Under the pieces are notes generated by a model. That model saw only the letters and a program-made list of their open reading frames with translations, had not been told where the DNA came from and ran no database searches. From GCA-002712965 sp913048525 (GTDB lineage: Bacteria > Chloroflexota > Dehalococcoidia > Lucifugimonadales > UBA826), in contig CAJWWP010000002.1 in the NCBI GenBank assembly GCA_913048525.1, positions 18,719-82,718 on the forward strand: a stretch of 64,000 bases of DNA. Reading direction: 5' to 3'. Made by a program: the position numbers and the translations under genes. Shown in pieces: positions 33,174 to 42,496 of this stretch (positions are counted from its first letter, which is position 1; every line of letters starts with the position of its first letter).

Positions 33174-34028
33174 TTAAATATCTGTTCGTTCGGTAACAGT
33201 TGCTATTCGAAATATGGTTCGGTGTCGTATCTGAGCAATGTCGTTGCTGTCAGTATCTTGAAGTAGGACGTCAAATTCTATGTATTGATGTCCTTTACGT
33301 TCGTACGCATCTATCACTTCTGCTCCGCCCACTAGTTTTGTTCCAAGGGGTATAGATGAGTGATGCTTGACCAAGCTTTTGGTGTGCATTGAGGTTGGTA
33401 TATCAAAGTTGTGGCGCATGAGTCCTTCGGCCCAACCCGCAACCCATGACGGATGGGCTATAGGCGTATATCCTTGAGAATAAGCAAAGATAGGGTCCGA
33501 GGTTAGCCGATTCTTGTGCTTGATTTCCTCGTAAGTATCTTCATTGAATTCCAGTTGAAGGGCTGTCCAACTTGTCGAATTCTTAGCCCGCTTCAAAGTC
33601 AGAGGTTTTTTCCCCACCACGTCGGAAGGAGACATATTTATAGGCCTTGTAAGTGTATTCTCCCAGGAAGCCTCTCCAATTCCTATTTTTCCGACTACAG
33701 AGAGGTCACCAGACTGATTCTGTATCGCGACATTCCATGAGTTTGTGAAATCTTCTGTACTAGATTCGACGGTAATGGTGAGAACATTTCCAGGAAAAAC
33801 CGGTTTGCGAAACGAATACTCAGCCCATCCTTCGCTAAGCCAATTATTTCCAATAGCTTCAATGATTGTGTCCGTTGCCCAGCCCCAAACCGTGACGCCG
33901 CCAATTAATGGACCTTCATATCCATAAGCACGGGCTATCTCAGTGGAATGGATGGGATTTTCTATGTCAGGACTATCATCGTTGTCTAAATAGGCCGTAA
34001 CGACATTACTTACTTTGTGCCTTTCCAT
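33174..34028 (-). CDS. MaoC-like hotdog-fold acyl-CoA hydratase/dehydratase
   Basis: A 284-residue protein that looks like a double hotdog of the MaoC / acyl dehydratase type, which hydrates enoyl-CoAs. The hydratase-like turn IHSTEIARAYGYEGPLIGG (near residues 26-44) holds the expected His in the first half, and the loop FRKPVFPGNVLTI resembles the D-x-N-P-x-H-x-D neighbourhood of MaoC proteins, though that exact motif is not intact. It is the last gene of the minus-strand catabolic cluster (38390 to 33174), 27 bases after the PPOX gene. The substrate is unknown. Confidence 0.72.
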   Translation of the reverse strand: MERHKVSNVVTAYLDNDDSPDIENPIHSTEIARAYGYEGPLIGGVTVWGWATDTIIEAIGNNWLSEGWAEYSFRKPVFPGNVLTITVESSTEDFTNSWNVAIQNQSGDLSVVGKIGIGEASWENTLTRPINMSPSDVVGKKPLTLKRAKNSTSWTALQLEFNEDTYEEIKHKNRLTSDPIFAYSQGYTPIAHPSWVAGWAEGLMRHNFDIPTSMHTKSLVKHHSSIPLGTKLVGGAEVIDAYERKGHQYIEFDVLLQDTDSNDIAQIRHRTIFRIATVTERTDI

Positions 34029-34055
34029 GCGATCCTGTACCTATTTGTGTGATTT

Positions 34056-34481
34056 CTAATGCCTTAATAGGCCGTAAATTTTTTCTGGATTTACTAATAC
34101 GATTACGGCTTTTTGGTTTACCATCGCCTCGTCGTATTCGTCCCAATCGGGATGTTCTGTGTCGGAACACGCCATGTACAGCTCACGTAATAATGGCTTG
34201 AGAATTTTCGCATCTGTGTTGCCATAGTCCATAAGTTCAGCCTTACCTTCGACAACCACGTATTCACGCCAGTTGGGCGTTACAGTTAGGATGGTACAGT
34301 GTGGATTACGTTTCAAGTTTCTGACTTTCTGGGATTTTGGATATACGGACACGAAAGCTGCTTTGTTTCTGAATACTCCCGAAACAACAATGCTCGAGTG
34401 AATATCACCGTCCAAACGTTTTGTACCCACCACACCATTATGGTTTTTCTCCAGAAATGGAATGGCTTCTTGGAAGTTCAT
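34056..34481 (-). CDS. PPOX-class F420-dependent oxidoreductase
   Basis: A 141-residue split-barrel protein of the pyridoxamine-5'-phosphate oxidase superfamily, F420/FMN type. It has the typical order: FLEKNHNGVVGTKRLDG, a strand AAFVSVYPKSQKVRNLKRNPHCTIL, and VEGKAELMD. Family members bind F420 or FMN in the dimer cleft and reduce varied substrates. In the cluster it sits 27 bases before the MaoC-like gene and 21 bases after the alcohol dehydrogenase gene. The cofC gene at the window start is consistent with F420 use. Confidence 0.82.
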   Translation of the reverse strand: MNFQEAIPFLEKNHNGVVGTKRLDGDIHSSIVVSGVFRNKAAFVSVYPKSQKVRNLKRNPHCTILTVTPNWREYVVVEGKAELMDYGNTDAKILKPLLRELYMACSDTEHPDWDEYDEAMVNQKAVIVLVNPEKIYGLLRH

Positions 34482-34502
34482 AGGTGTCAGCCTTCTCTTT
34501 CA

Positions 34503-35537
34503 TTAATCTTGATGGATTTGCACTTTCACCGAGCCAGTTGTTTTATCGTAGGCCGTTTCAAATCCCTTTTGTATCTCGTCCAGAGGGTACACGTGGGTTA
34601 CCATTTGTTTGAGGCTAAAATCGGGATCGCCAAACATTTCTATCGATTTTTCAAAATCATGTACACCGTCGATCAGCCCATAACAGATTGAACCCTGTAC
34701 TGTTTGCTCTTTTAACACCGGTTTGTTCCAGTCGATAGCTTGGTTGCCATAAAATACTCCCAAGATTACAACCCTACCTTGGCGTCTGGTTACTTCAAAT
34801 GATTGTAGAAGGGTTTCGTTGCGGCTTCCTCCTACTGTTTCAATAGTTAAGTCTGCACCACGTCCTTCGGTATGGCTCAGCACCAATTGTTCAAATTCAT
34901 CTCCCTCGGACCCACAGGTGTCGTCGGCGCCAAGGGACTTAGCCATCTCAGATTGTTGCTTGTGTCGAGAGGTAGCCAATATTTTCCCTGCACCGAGTTT
35001 TCGTGCCGCAGCTATAGCAGTTAGTCCGATTGTGCCGGAACCTACAACTGCGACCGTCTCACCCCCTTTTAATCCCCCTAGACGAACCCCGTGTACTGAA
35101 ACAGCCAGAGGTTCAACTAGAGCACCTTCGGCCCAAGTCATAGAGTCGCCCAATTTGTAGCATCCTCCAATCTTTCTCACAACATATTCAGCGAACCCTC
35201 CGCTAGATGGACCTTCTCGGTCAGGACAATGGATGTATTGGCCCTGTCGGCAATACCAGCAGTTATTGCAAGACCTTCCTGTCCCCAATACTTCCACGGC
35301 AACCCGTTCTCCAATAAAACTTTTATTTACGTTTTTGCCCACTTCAACAATTTCTCCTGCCACTTCATGCCCGGCAGGATGATCGTCGGCAGCCGTTTTT
35401 GCCTTGTTCATATTGAGATCAGAACCACAAATGCCAGTGGCTTTTAATTGGACGATCACTTCTCCTGTCTCGGCCGTTGGATCAGGGTAGTCGCTGACTT
35501 GCATTTTCCCTGATCCGTCATAGAAAGCTGCTTTCAT
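34503..35537 (-). CDS. Zinc-dependent alcohol dehydrogenase (MDR family)
   Basis: A 344-residue medium-chain dehydrogenase. The catalytic zinc residues are Cys37 (TGICGSD) and the GHE motif (about 56-58), and the structural zinc is bound by the four Cys of CNNCWYCRQGQYIHC. The NAD(P) Rossmann loop is VVGSGTIGLTAIAAA. It is similar to sorbitol or threonine dehydrogenases, and the precise alcohol is unknown. It lies between the small membrane protein gene and the PPOX gene in a run of closely spaced minus-strand genes. Confidence 0.88.
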   Translation of the reverse strand: MKAAFYDGSGKMQVSDYPDPTAETGEVIVQLKATGICGSDLNMNKAKTAADDHPAGHEVAGEIVEVGKNVNKSFIGERVAVEVLGTGRSCNNCWYCRQGQYIHCPDREGPSSGGFAEYVVRKIGGCYKLGDSMTWAEGALVEPLAVSVHGVRLGGLKGGETVAVVGSGTIGLTAIAAARKLGAGKILATSRHKQQSEMAKSLGADDTCGSEGDEFEQLVLSHTEGRGADLTIETVGGSRNETLLQSFEVTRRQGRVVILGVFYGNQAIDWNKPVLKEQTVQGSICYGLIDGVHDFEKSIEMFGDPDFSLKQMVTHVYPLDEIQKGFETAYDKTTGSVKVQIHQD

Positions 35538-35567
35538 TGGAAGCTCCTAGTCGTGAATTATTTAATT

Positions 35568-35810
35568 TCAATTACCAAATAAGCCTGTCCCAACGCGAAA
35601 CACGAAAAATCCCAGGAGAAATATTATTGCCGCAGGGATTAAACATCCGATGCAACCAAGTTGCCAGCGAAGTACATAAGATTGCCGGGGACCATCTAGG
35701 TTATGTAATCTGAATGCACTGGGTTGTTTAGGTTCCTTATAGCCATCTTCCGATTTTACAATTTCGCCTTCAATAGGTTTTGAATCTACGGGTTCGTCTT
35801 TGTCCATCAT
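35568..35810 (-). CDS. Small single-span membrane protein
   Basis: An 80-residue protein with a charged N-terminal half (Glu/Asp/Lys-rich, residues 1-40) and one C-terminal membrane helix near residues 54-75 (LGCIGCLIPAAIIFLLGFFV). No domain is recognised. It lies between a CoA-transferase gene and the alcohol dehydrogenase gene with gaps of about 30 bases on each side, so it is probably cotranscribed. Two Met codons begin it. Confidence 0.5.
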   Translation of the reverse strand: MMDKDEPVDSKPIEGEIVKSEDGYKEPKQPSAFRLHNLDGPRQSYVLRWQLGCIGCLIPAAIIFLLGFFVFRVGTGLFGN

Positions 35811-35838
35811 AATTCAGAAAACTCGGTATCCTCTAGAT

Positions 35839-37152
35839 TCAATGAGAGGAAATGGTATTTTTGGAAATAAGAGCCTCAAGGTCACCAGATGAATATCCTA
35901 GGTCGTTGGAAAGTATCGACTTAGTATGTTCGCCAACAAGTGGAGGCCTAAAGGCATTCCAAGGTGATTTAGTGAATCTATATGGTCTGCCAACATATTT
36001 GAAGCTAACTGTTTTTCCTATCTCTGGATGTGGCATATCGGTAAACATTTGTCGATCTTCAGCGAAGTGAGGATCGTCAAGGTTTTCTTCAGGTGACCTC
36101 ACTTGTCCCCATGGAAATTTTAATTTTTGCGCACCCCTGTAGATTTCTTCAGATGTGTGAGCAGCGATAAATCTACGCACTACCTCAAAAGCGTGGTCGG
36201 AGTCGGTAGTATCGGTGGCCATACGCATACCCCTGCTCCCACCTCTGGCCATATCCTTATATCTCTCCTCTTGTAAGTCCTCTGCCATGCCTGCTTCTGC
36301 CATCCATCCAACCAGTGATAGCCAGGAATGAAGGTTATTAAAAAGTTGAAACACTATGAGGTATTTACCGTCAGATGTTTTACACAATGATTTTGGAGTA
36401 GGGGTAGCTGAATGGTGCCTTCCGGTTTGCCTAAAAACGGTTGCTCCCAGGTATAAATAGGATGGCAGAGCATGTTCTGTTGTGGAATTACATGCTTCAT
36501 GGGCGGAGGCGTCTATGTACTGCCCTTTCCCTGAAAAATCCCTGTTGAATAGAGCTGCAAGAGTTCCAATGAGACCATAATGAGAAGCGATTTTGTTACC
36601 GTGATCGCCACTGGGTCTGATTGGTGGGCTACCTGGTACATCATCGTAGCCACAGGAATGCATAATCCCACCCATGGCCAAAGCCACAATGTCCGGCGAT
36701 TTGTAGTTCCTGTAGGGGCCGTCCTGGCCAAAGGCCGTCAAGGAGGTCATCACTAGCCTCTGGTTCCTGTCAGATAAGTCCCTGTAGCCTAATCCCAAAG
36801 ACGGAAGGTAGCCGGGCGCAAAATCTTCCAGCACTACGTCCGCAGTGGAAGCAAGTGCCTTGATGATTTTCTGTCCCTCAGAGTCTTCTATGTTGATCTC
36901 TAAACTCTCTTTTGAGGTATTGTGCGACCAGAAATACAAACTGCGGTCGGGATGAGGCTCGTCGTCCATAAAGGGACCTATTTGCCTTTCAGCTGACCCT
37001 CCCATGGGTTCAATTTTTATAACTCGAGCGCCCATATCTCCCATGAGTTTTCCCATAAAATGCCCTCTGGCACCGCATAACTCGATGACAGTTATACCCT
37101 CAAGTGCGCCTTCTGTTTTCGATGAAGGTGTTTGAGGTGAAGGGATACTCAT
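35839..37152 (-). CDS. CoA-transferase family III (CaiB/BaiF type)
   Basis: A 437-residue family III CoA-transferase, which moves CoA between carboxylic acids and acyl-CoAs via an aspartyl-anhydride intermediate. It has the LEGITVIELCGARG N-terminus, GARVIKIEPMGG, and the catalytic Asp in GKGQYIDAS. Its ATG overlaps the stop of the preceding CoA-transferase gene by four bases (ATGA type), so translational coupling is likely and a heteromer is possible. Substrate unknown. Confidence 0.88.
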   Translation of the reverse strand: MSIPSPQTPSSKTEGALEGITVIELCGARGHFMGKLMGDMGARVIKIEPMGGSAERQIGPFMDDEPHPDRSLYFWSHNTSKESLEINIEDSEGQKIIKALASTADVVLEDFAPGYLPSLGLGYRDLSDRNQRLVMTSLTAFGQDGPYRNYKSPDIVALAMGGIMHSCGYDDVPGSPPIRPSGDHGNKIASHYGLIGTLAALFNRDFSGKGQYIDASAHEACNSTTEHALPSYLYLGATVFRQTGRHHSATPTPKSLCKTSDGKYLIVFQLFNNLHSWLSLVGWMAEAGMAEDLQEERYKDMARGGSRGMRMATDTTDSDHAFEVVRRFIAAHTSEEIYRGAQKLKFPWGQVRSPEENLDDPHFAEDRQMFTDMPHPEIGKTVSFKYVGRPYRFTKSPWNAFRPPLVGEHTKSILSNDLGYSSGDLEALISKNTISSH

Positions 37153-38390
37153 GCGATACCCTCTTCATATAGTGTTCCAAGTTCCTCAGGACTGACTCCT
37201 AGTAGATCCATATATATCTCCGCGGAGTGTTCGCCAAGTAAAGGGGAAGCTTTATTCAGTTTCCACGGAGTTTCTGACATCGTCATTGGAATTGATTCAA
37301 CTTTTGTATTGCCAAGCTCTGCGTGTTCAACTTCAGCAATGAAACCTCTATGTTTGAGCTGAGGATCTACTTCGGCTCTTTCCATAGGTGTTTGGACCGC
37401 ACCAGCCGGCACACCGGCCTCCTGCAGAATATCGAATACCTCGTGTGGGGTAAGGTTGATGGTCCATTGCGATATAAGTTCGTCTAAATTATTTTGGTTA
37501 GCAGATCGTGATTTCATGGTTGCGAATTGCCTGTCGCTTGCCCAGCCTGGATTTCCTAGAACGGCTACTAGACTGTCCCATTCAGAATCGTTTGTTACCG
37601 CTATGACACACCACCGATCCTCACCCTTGCAGGGATATGTGTTATGAGGGGCAATCTGACGGTCCGGCGCTCTGTTGCCAGGAGGCATTCCGTTTCTTCT
37701 GAACGGCCGATTATTGACCGTATAGTCGAGTATGGACGTACCGGTCAGACCGATACCAGCCTCGACTTGAGAAAGGTCGAGATGCTGACCTTCGCCTGTC
37801 TTATTGCGATGAAGGAGTGCCATCATAATGGCGATAGCCCCGTAAAAACCTCCTGTATGGTCCATATAGGAAAACCCCCATCCTGCTGATTCCTCACCTG
37901 GCAAACCAGACATGTAAGTTAGTCCAGAGAGAGCCTGAGCAGTTGGTCCCCATGTAACGAAATCGCGATCTCTTCCGCTATGCCCGAAGCCGGACATGCT
38001 GCAGTATATGATGCCGGGATTTAGTTTCTTTTGTTCCTCGTAGCCTAAACCCCATTTTTCCAAAACACGGGAACTGAAGTTCTCTACTATCACATCAGAT
38101 TTTTCTATTAGAGTTTTTAAGAGCTCCATACCCCGGGGATGCATTACGTTAAGAGTGAGGCTTCTTTTATTTCGGTTGAGTGTATTGAATAGCGGGCTGC
38201 GATTTGGAGAGTCTGCCCCACCGCTGGCGCGAATGTAATCCATGTTGGCATCATTTTCAATCTTTATAACGTCGGCCCCAAAATCTGCAAGTATTCTAGT
38301 GCATTGCGGGCCTGCTACGATCCAAGAGAAATCGATTACTCTCACACCCTCAAGAGCGCCTTCTCTTACTACTGATTTAGCTTCGGACAT
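37149..38390 (-). CDS. CoA-transferase family III (CaiB/BaiF type)
   Basis: A 413-residue family III CoA-transferase and the first gene of the minus-strand catabolic cluster. The protein shows LEGVRVIDFSWIVAGPQ, GADVIKIEN, a central FSRDFVTWGPTAQALSG-like stretch and the catalytic Asp in GQHLDLSQVEAG. The overlapping second CoA-transferase gene (35839-37152) suggests the two work as a pair, as do alpha and beta subunits in some benzylsuccinate and formyl-CoA type transferases. Which acid they activate cannot be told. Confidence 0.88.
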   Translation of the reverse strand: MSEAKSVVREGALEGVRVIDFSWIVAGPQCTRILADFGADVIKIENDANMDYIRASGGADSPNRSPLFNTLNRNKRSLTLNVMHPRGMELLKTLIEKSDVIVENFSSRVLEKWGLGYEEQKKLNPGIIYCSMSGFGHSGRDRDFVTWGPTAQALSGLTYMSGLPGEESAGWGFSYMDHTGGFYGAIAIMMALLHRNKTGEGQHLDLSQVEAGIGLTGTSILDYTVNNRPFRRNGMPPGNRAPDRQIAPHNTYPCKGEDRWCVIAVTNDSEWDSLVAVLGNPGWASDRQFATMKSRSANQNNLDELISQWTINLTPHEVFDILQEAGVPAGAVQTPMERAEVDPQLKHRGFIAEVEHAELGNTKVESIPMTMSETPWKLNKASPLLGEHSAEIYMDLLGVSPEELGTLYEEGIA

Positions 38391-38650
38391 GCCTAGCCTC
38401 TACTTAAGTGTTCGTAAATTGCTATCGGTTCTATCTCCCCGGTAACCTTTCCGAATAACTTGATGGTTGGTGCAAAAATATATTGGCGGCATTATATACA
38501 GTATGCAGATCTTAATGGGATTTCGATGGGTACGAGTTTGTGTGACTTTAAAAGATTTTACTGTTGTATAATTTCGGCTCCGTTGTTGTGTACATATGAA
38601 AGTTTCCTTAAACTGTCGTAAACCTAATGAAGTAGCGGGATTTTCTACAA

Positions 38651-39670
38651 ATGAGAATTAGTGAATTCGAGCTTACAGAGCCAGTACCAGAGATGAAGGA
38701 CACTATAGCTGTCAGCATGCTTCGTCCTTGGATTGACGTTGGTAGGGTGGGGACCCTGTCCCTTAGGGCATTGCAAAGATATTTGGGGGCTAAGGAAATA
38801 GGGCGATTGTCTAGACCTGGTAAGTTTTTTGACTTTACTCGGTACAGACCTCGTATGAGACTGGTGAATGGTAAACGGACTTTCACGAAACCCAACACTA
38901 TCGCTCACTATGCTCACGATGATTACACGGATCGAGACTATCTATTTATTCACGTGAGAGAACCCCATAATTTTGGCGAGGACTATACGGAAGCGATAGT
39001 TGAATTGTTGAAATTTTGTAATGTCACAGAGTATTGTCGGATCGGAGGTATGTACGACTCCGTTCCACATACTAGACCGTTATTAGTAACTGGATCAATG
39101 AAGGATGATCAGGAACAAAAGGCAGCTGGGAAACTGAATCCCCGCAGAAGTACTTATCAGGGACCAACATCCATAGTTAATCAGGTAAATGAAGACTTGA
39201 GCGGGCTTGGTGTGGCAAACACAACTCTGATGGCTCACCTCCCTCAATATGTGCAGTTGGATGAAGATCATCTTGGTGCAGCCCGCCTGCTTGAGGTTTT
39301 ATGCTCCGTATACGGGTTTCCATCCGAATTGGCTGATATGGCCCAGGGGGAACAACAGTACAAGGAGATAGATAAAGCTATCGATTACGGTGGCGAGGTT
39401 GGAACTTTGATAAAACAACTGGAGACGTATTACGATCGTGTGCTGTCCCGACCCGAGGAGAAAGCAGATTCTGCACTTCCTGGTTCATCATCTTCCAGTT
39501 CTTCCAAGTCAACGGAAGGTGAAGACATAAATCTTTCCCCAGATGTAGAAGATTTTCTTAACCAAATGGGAGAACGGTTTGAAAATAACGCCGGTGGGGG
39601 AGGTGCCCCTCCCGAAGACGTTGCCGATGAAAGTGATGGCTCCGACGAGTCAGGAGAAGAAGAAAACTAG
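38651..39670 (+). CDS. PAC2 family protein with acidic C-terminal tail
   Basis: A 339-residue protein whose first 240 residues match the PAC2 family, related to proteasome assembly chaperones (DYLFIHVREPHN, CRIGGMYDSVPHTRP, LMAHLPQYVQLDEDHLGAA). The remaining C-terminus has a serine run (eight Ser), then a highly acidic tail rich in Asp, Glu and Gly, ending in EEEN. Bacterial PAC2 proteins have no settled role; in actinobacteria they sit near proteasome or ATP-grasp genes. A TATAAT lies at 38567-38572, but without a clear -35. Confidence 0.7.
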   Translation: MRISEFELTEPVPEMKDTIAVSMLRPWIDVGRVGTLSLRALQRYLGAKEIGRLSRPGKFFDFTRYRPRMRLVNGKRTFTKPNTIAHYAHDDYTDRDYLFIHVREPHNFGEDYTEAIVELLKFCNVTEYCRIGGMYDSVPHTRPLLVTGSMKDDQEQKAAGKLNPRRSTYQGPTSIVNQVNEDLSGLGVANTTLMAHLPQYVQLDEDHLGAARLLEVLCSVYGFPSELADMAQGEQQYKEIDKAIDYGGEVGTLIKQLETYYDRVLSRPEEKADSALPGSSSSSSSKSTEGEDINLSPDVEDFLNQMGERFENNAGGGGAPPEDVADESDGSDESGEEEN

Positions 39671-39687
39671 GTCCAACCTTCCCCTTT

Positions 39688-40032
39688 CTATGATTTTCTC
39701 AAAAGTACATGTCTTCTGTTAAATGTGTGTTCGCGGACTTCTGTTGCCCATCTTCCTTTATCCACAGCTTCCGACCATCCAGTTGATGTCAATATTTCCG
39801 GACTTTCAATCTCGTAAACGGCTGTATGTTTTGGTTGATCCTGTATAACTATTTCCCTTTCTTCTCCACCTATCACCATCCTCAGTGGCTGTGATGTGAA
39901 ACGAGCTATAGATATCACTCCCGGTACCTCAGATAAATACGGGATGTGTTCCTCATCATAGACTTCGTTAAATAGTTGCTCCTTGTCGGTTGGTATGTCC
40001 ATTGCTGCAGTAAAAAAATATTTGGAAGCCAC
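39688..40032 (-). CDS. Dimeric alpha/beta-barrel protein, EthD/NIPSNAP-like
   Basis: A 114-residue protein that looks like a ferredoxin-like barrel monomer (FFTAAMDIPTDKEQLFNEVYDEEHIPYLSEVPGV). The segment FNEVYDEEHIPYL is typical of the EthD-type or DUF4286-type small oxygenase/sensor folds. It lies 32 bases after the formyltransferase gene on the same strand. The function is not known. Confidence 0.6.
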   Translation of the reverse strand: MASKYFFTAAMDIPTDKEQLFNEVYDEEHIPYLSEVPGVISIARFTSQPLRMVIGGEEREIVIQDQPKHTAVYEIESPEILTSTGWSEAVDKGRWATEVREHTFNRRHVLLRKS

Positions 40033-40064
40033 GGTTTATCCTCCTAATTGGAAAGCTGATTTTC

Positions 40065-40985
40065 TTAGCTTGAAAACTTGAATCCTACTTCAAGATTTTT
40101 TGACTCAACGAATTCGCTTGCCATGATCTTTCGATCACGATTTATCTGTACCCGACCTATATCTATAGTTCCACCTTGCAGTGCAATACTGAATGTATCT
40201 GAGTTTATACTCGTCACAGTACCTGGCTTTTCAGTTGGACCGTCAGACGATAATTTGGCGTTGAAAAATGCAAGTTTGTCGTCACCAAAATTTGTGTTCG
40301 CACCTGGACTGGGATCACTACCCCTGATTAAGTTGTAAATTGCAGCCGCCGGTTTGTTCCAATCAATAATCGTATCATCTGAGCGACACCAGCCTTCGTA
40401 GGTTGATTTTGAGTGATCCTGGGCTATTTTTGGAGCTTCTCCATTTTTCACCAATCCTACTGCCTCCACCATAGCTTTTACTCCCATCGGGTACAGCCTG
40501 TCGAAATAAACTGACCCGAGTGTGTCGTCTGGACTTATAGGTGTTTCTTTCTGAAGTAGTATTGGACCTGTATCAAGACCTTCATCGGGCCAAAAAATAG
40601 ATAGCCCTGTCTTAGTTTTACCTTGGATAATGGGCCAGTTTATGGAACTGGGTCCCCTGTGTTCCGGTAAAAGAGATGGGTGGTATTGAATTGTTCCATT
40701 TGTGGGGTTTTCCAATATCTCCATTGGAACTATGTCAGTGACGAACGCCATAACACAAAGATCAATGTTCAGCGACGAAAACTCTGTTATAGCTTGCTCA
40801 TCTCTCATGCGCCTATATTGGTAAACTTGGATATCATGTTCAACTGCAGATTCCTTTATTGGGTCAAAAGGGCGGTCCTTTCTATCGGGAGGACACAAAA
40901 CGGCCGCTATGTCTTCTCCTTTTTCAACTAACGCCTCCAGCACATCTTTTCCAAAAGCCGCCTGGCCAATTACTGCTATCCGCAT
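40065..40985 (-). CDS. Formyltransferase-fold protein, ALDH1L1-type hydrolase domain
   Basis: A 306-residue formyltetrahydrofolate-binding protein of the Fmt fold. The active region YHPSLLPEHRG (His102) ... FWPDEGLDTG (Asp138) matches the N-terminal 10-formyl-THF hydrolase domain of ALDH1L1-type formyltetrahydrofolate dehydrogenase better than Fmt, because the Fmt Asn of NxHxS is Gln here. The start is the ATG at 40985 with GGAGG about seven bases before it; an upstream Met gives 13 extra non-homologous residues. No aldehyde dehydrogenase domain or gene follows. It could hydrolyse 10-formyl-THF, or transfer formyl to an amine. Confidence 0.75.
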   Translation of the reverse strand: MRIAVIGQAAFGKDVLEALVEKGEDIAAVLCPPDRKDRPFDPIKESAVEHDIQVYQYRRMRDEQAITEFSSLNIDLCVMAFVTDIVPMEILENPTNGTIQYHPSLLPEHRGPSSINWPIIQGKTKTGLSIFWPDEGLDTGPILLQKETPISPDDTLGSVYFDRLYPMGVKAMVEAVGLVKNGEAPKIAQDHSKSTYEGWCRSDDTIIDWNKPAAAIYNLIRGSDPSPGANTNFGDDKLAFFNAKLSSDGPTEKPGTVTSINSDTFSIALQGGTIDIGRVQINRDRKIMASEFVESKNLEVGFKFSS

Positions 40986-41205
40986 TAAACGCCTCCTATG
41001 AGCCTGTAAGGGATGTGAAAGCATTTATAACACAGTCGGCCAACAGTGAAATATGGTTTAACCTAAAATTGGAGCAATTTTTGGATTGGTGAGATATATT
41101 CAACCTTGCTGTCGACTCGTCGTGATTGACCACATCTTATCTACTTTCATACCATAGTGTAGTCACATCTGGATTATTCGGTAAAAACGCATCAGGAGTT
41201 CAATT

Positions 41206-42456
41206 TTGTCGTCAGAAGAAACTGATTTTATTTCCCCATTGGCCGGATTAAGGGTGTTGGGAGTCACTGTTTATCTTGCTGGACCGTTTACTCTCGTTAA
41301 TCTTGCTAGACTAGGGGCTGAGGCTATAAAAGTTGAGGTTCCTGGATATGGTGATCCGACACGTGGGAATGGACCGTTTGCAGATCCTGATGGATATTCA
41401 GCCACCAAAGAGACAGACTCACAGCTATCCACGCGGTTTCTTAAGCGTTCCCAAGGTGTTAAGAGTGTTACTCTAAATTTGAAACATCCCGAGGGAAGGC
41501 AGATGTTTTTGGATATGGCCGCTAAATCTGATGTGGTTGTCGAAAATCTCTCTCCCGGTGCTATGCGTAGACTAGGTCTTGGCTTTGAAGATGTGCGTAA
41601 AGTTAATCCAAAAATCATATACGCTTCTATTTCTGGCTATGGTCAGACAGGCCCACATTCCCACAGAAAGGCACACGATCCAGAGATACAGGGCATGAGT
41701 GGAATTATGGACATAAACGGAGATCCAGATGGCCCTCCCATGAGGATAGGATTCTACATTGCTGATCTTGTTACACCAATATTTACCTGTTATTCCATAC
41801 TAGCTGCAATAAGAAACCGTGATATCACTGGAAAAGGTCAGTACTTAGACGTTTCTATGATGGATACCCTAACTTCACTTATGTTTGTCGAGAACATTGA
41901 GGAGGCTTTGTATGCTGGAGAGCCTTTGAGAATGGGAAACGGGATAAGAGGGGGCCCAATGGGCCTGTATCACACGAAAGATAGTGACATTATTATCACA
42001 GTTGCTAGTGATGATCAGTGGGAGCGTTTGGCTAAAGCCATCGATGCCCCACACTTGATTGAAGATCCCCGATTCGCCCGATTCCTGGACCGAGGTAAAA
42101 ACCTTGACGCTGCCCGGTCAGCTGTTCAAGAGATATTGATGAGATTTACTAAGCAGGAAGCATTAGCTCTCTTGGACAAAAATGACGTGCCATGTAGTGA
42201 TGTTAGATCCGTATCTCAAATTATTGACGATCAACATTTTTGGGATAGAGGCACTCTTAGAGCCATGCGCAGTCAGGCGTTCGATGAGGACCTTCCTGGT
42301 ATAGTTTCCGGATTTCCGGTGGCATTTTCTGGTGGTAAATTGCCTCAGGAATCGGGTGCCCCTTTACTGGGCCAACAGAACACAGATATTTATGGGGATC
42401 TTCTGGGAATGGACGAGTCCTACCTGAGTAAACTTGAGTCTGATGGTGTCATATAG
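41206..42456 (+). CDS. CoA-transferase family III (CaiB/BaiF type)
   Basis: A 416-residue family III CoA-transferase. It has LAGLRVLGVTVYLAGPF, GAEAIKVEVPGYGDPTR, and the catalytic Asp in GKGQYLDVSMMDT. The TTG start has AGGAG six to eight bases upstream. It is followed 40 bases later by a CitE-like lyase gene, so the pair may activate a dicarboxylate as a CoA ester and cleave it. Malate, citramalate or mesaconate-type substrates are possible but not shown. Confidence 0.87.
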   Translation: MSSEETDFISPLAGLRVLGVTVYLAGPFTLVNLARLGAEAIKVEVPGYGDPTRGNGPFADPDGYSATKETDSQLSTRFLKRSQGVKSVTLNLKHPEGRQMFLDMAAKSDVVVENLSPGAMRRLGLGFEDVRKVNPKIIYASISGYGQTGPHSHRKAHDPEIQGMSGIMDINGDPDGPPMRIGFYIADLVTPIFTCYSILAAIRNRDITGKGQYLDVSMMDTLTSLMFVENIEEALYAGEPLRMGNGIRGGPMGLYHTKDSDIIITVASDDQWERLAKAIDAPHLIEDPRFARFLDRGKNLDAARSAVQEILMRFTKQEALALLDKNDVPCSDVRSVSQIIDDQHFWDRGTLRAMRSQAFDEDLPGIVSGFPVAFSGGKLPQESGAPLLGQQNTDIYGDLLGMDESYLSKLESDGVI

Positions 42457-42496
42457 GAATTCCGGACAGAGCTAATTTGCTACTTCATGAGGTAAT

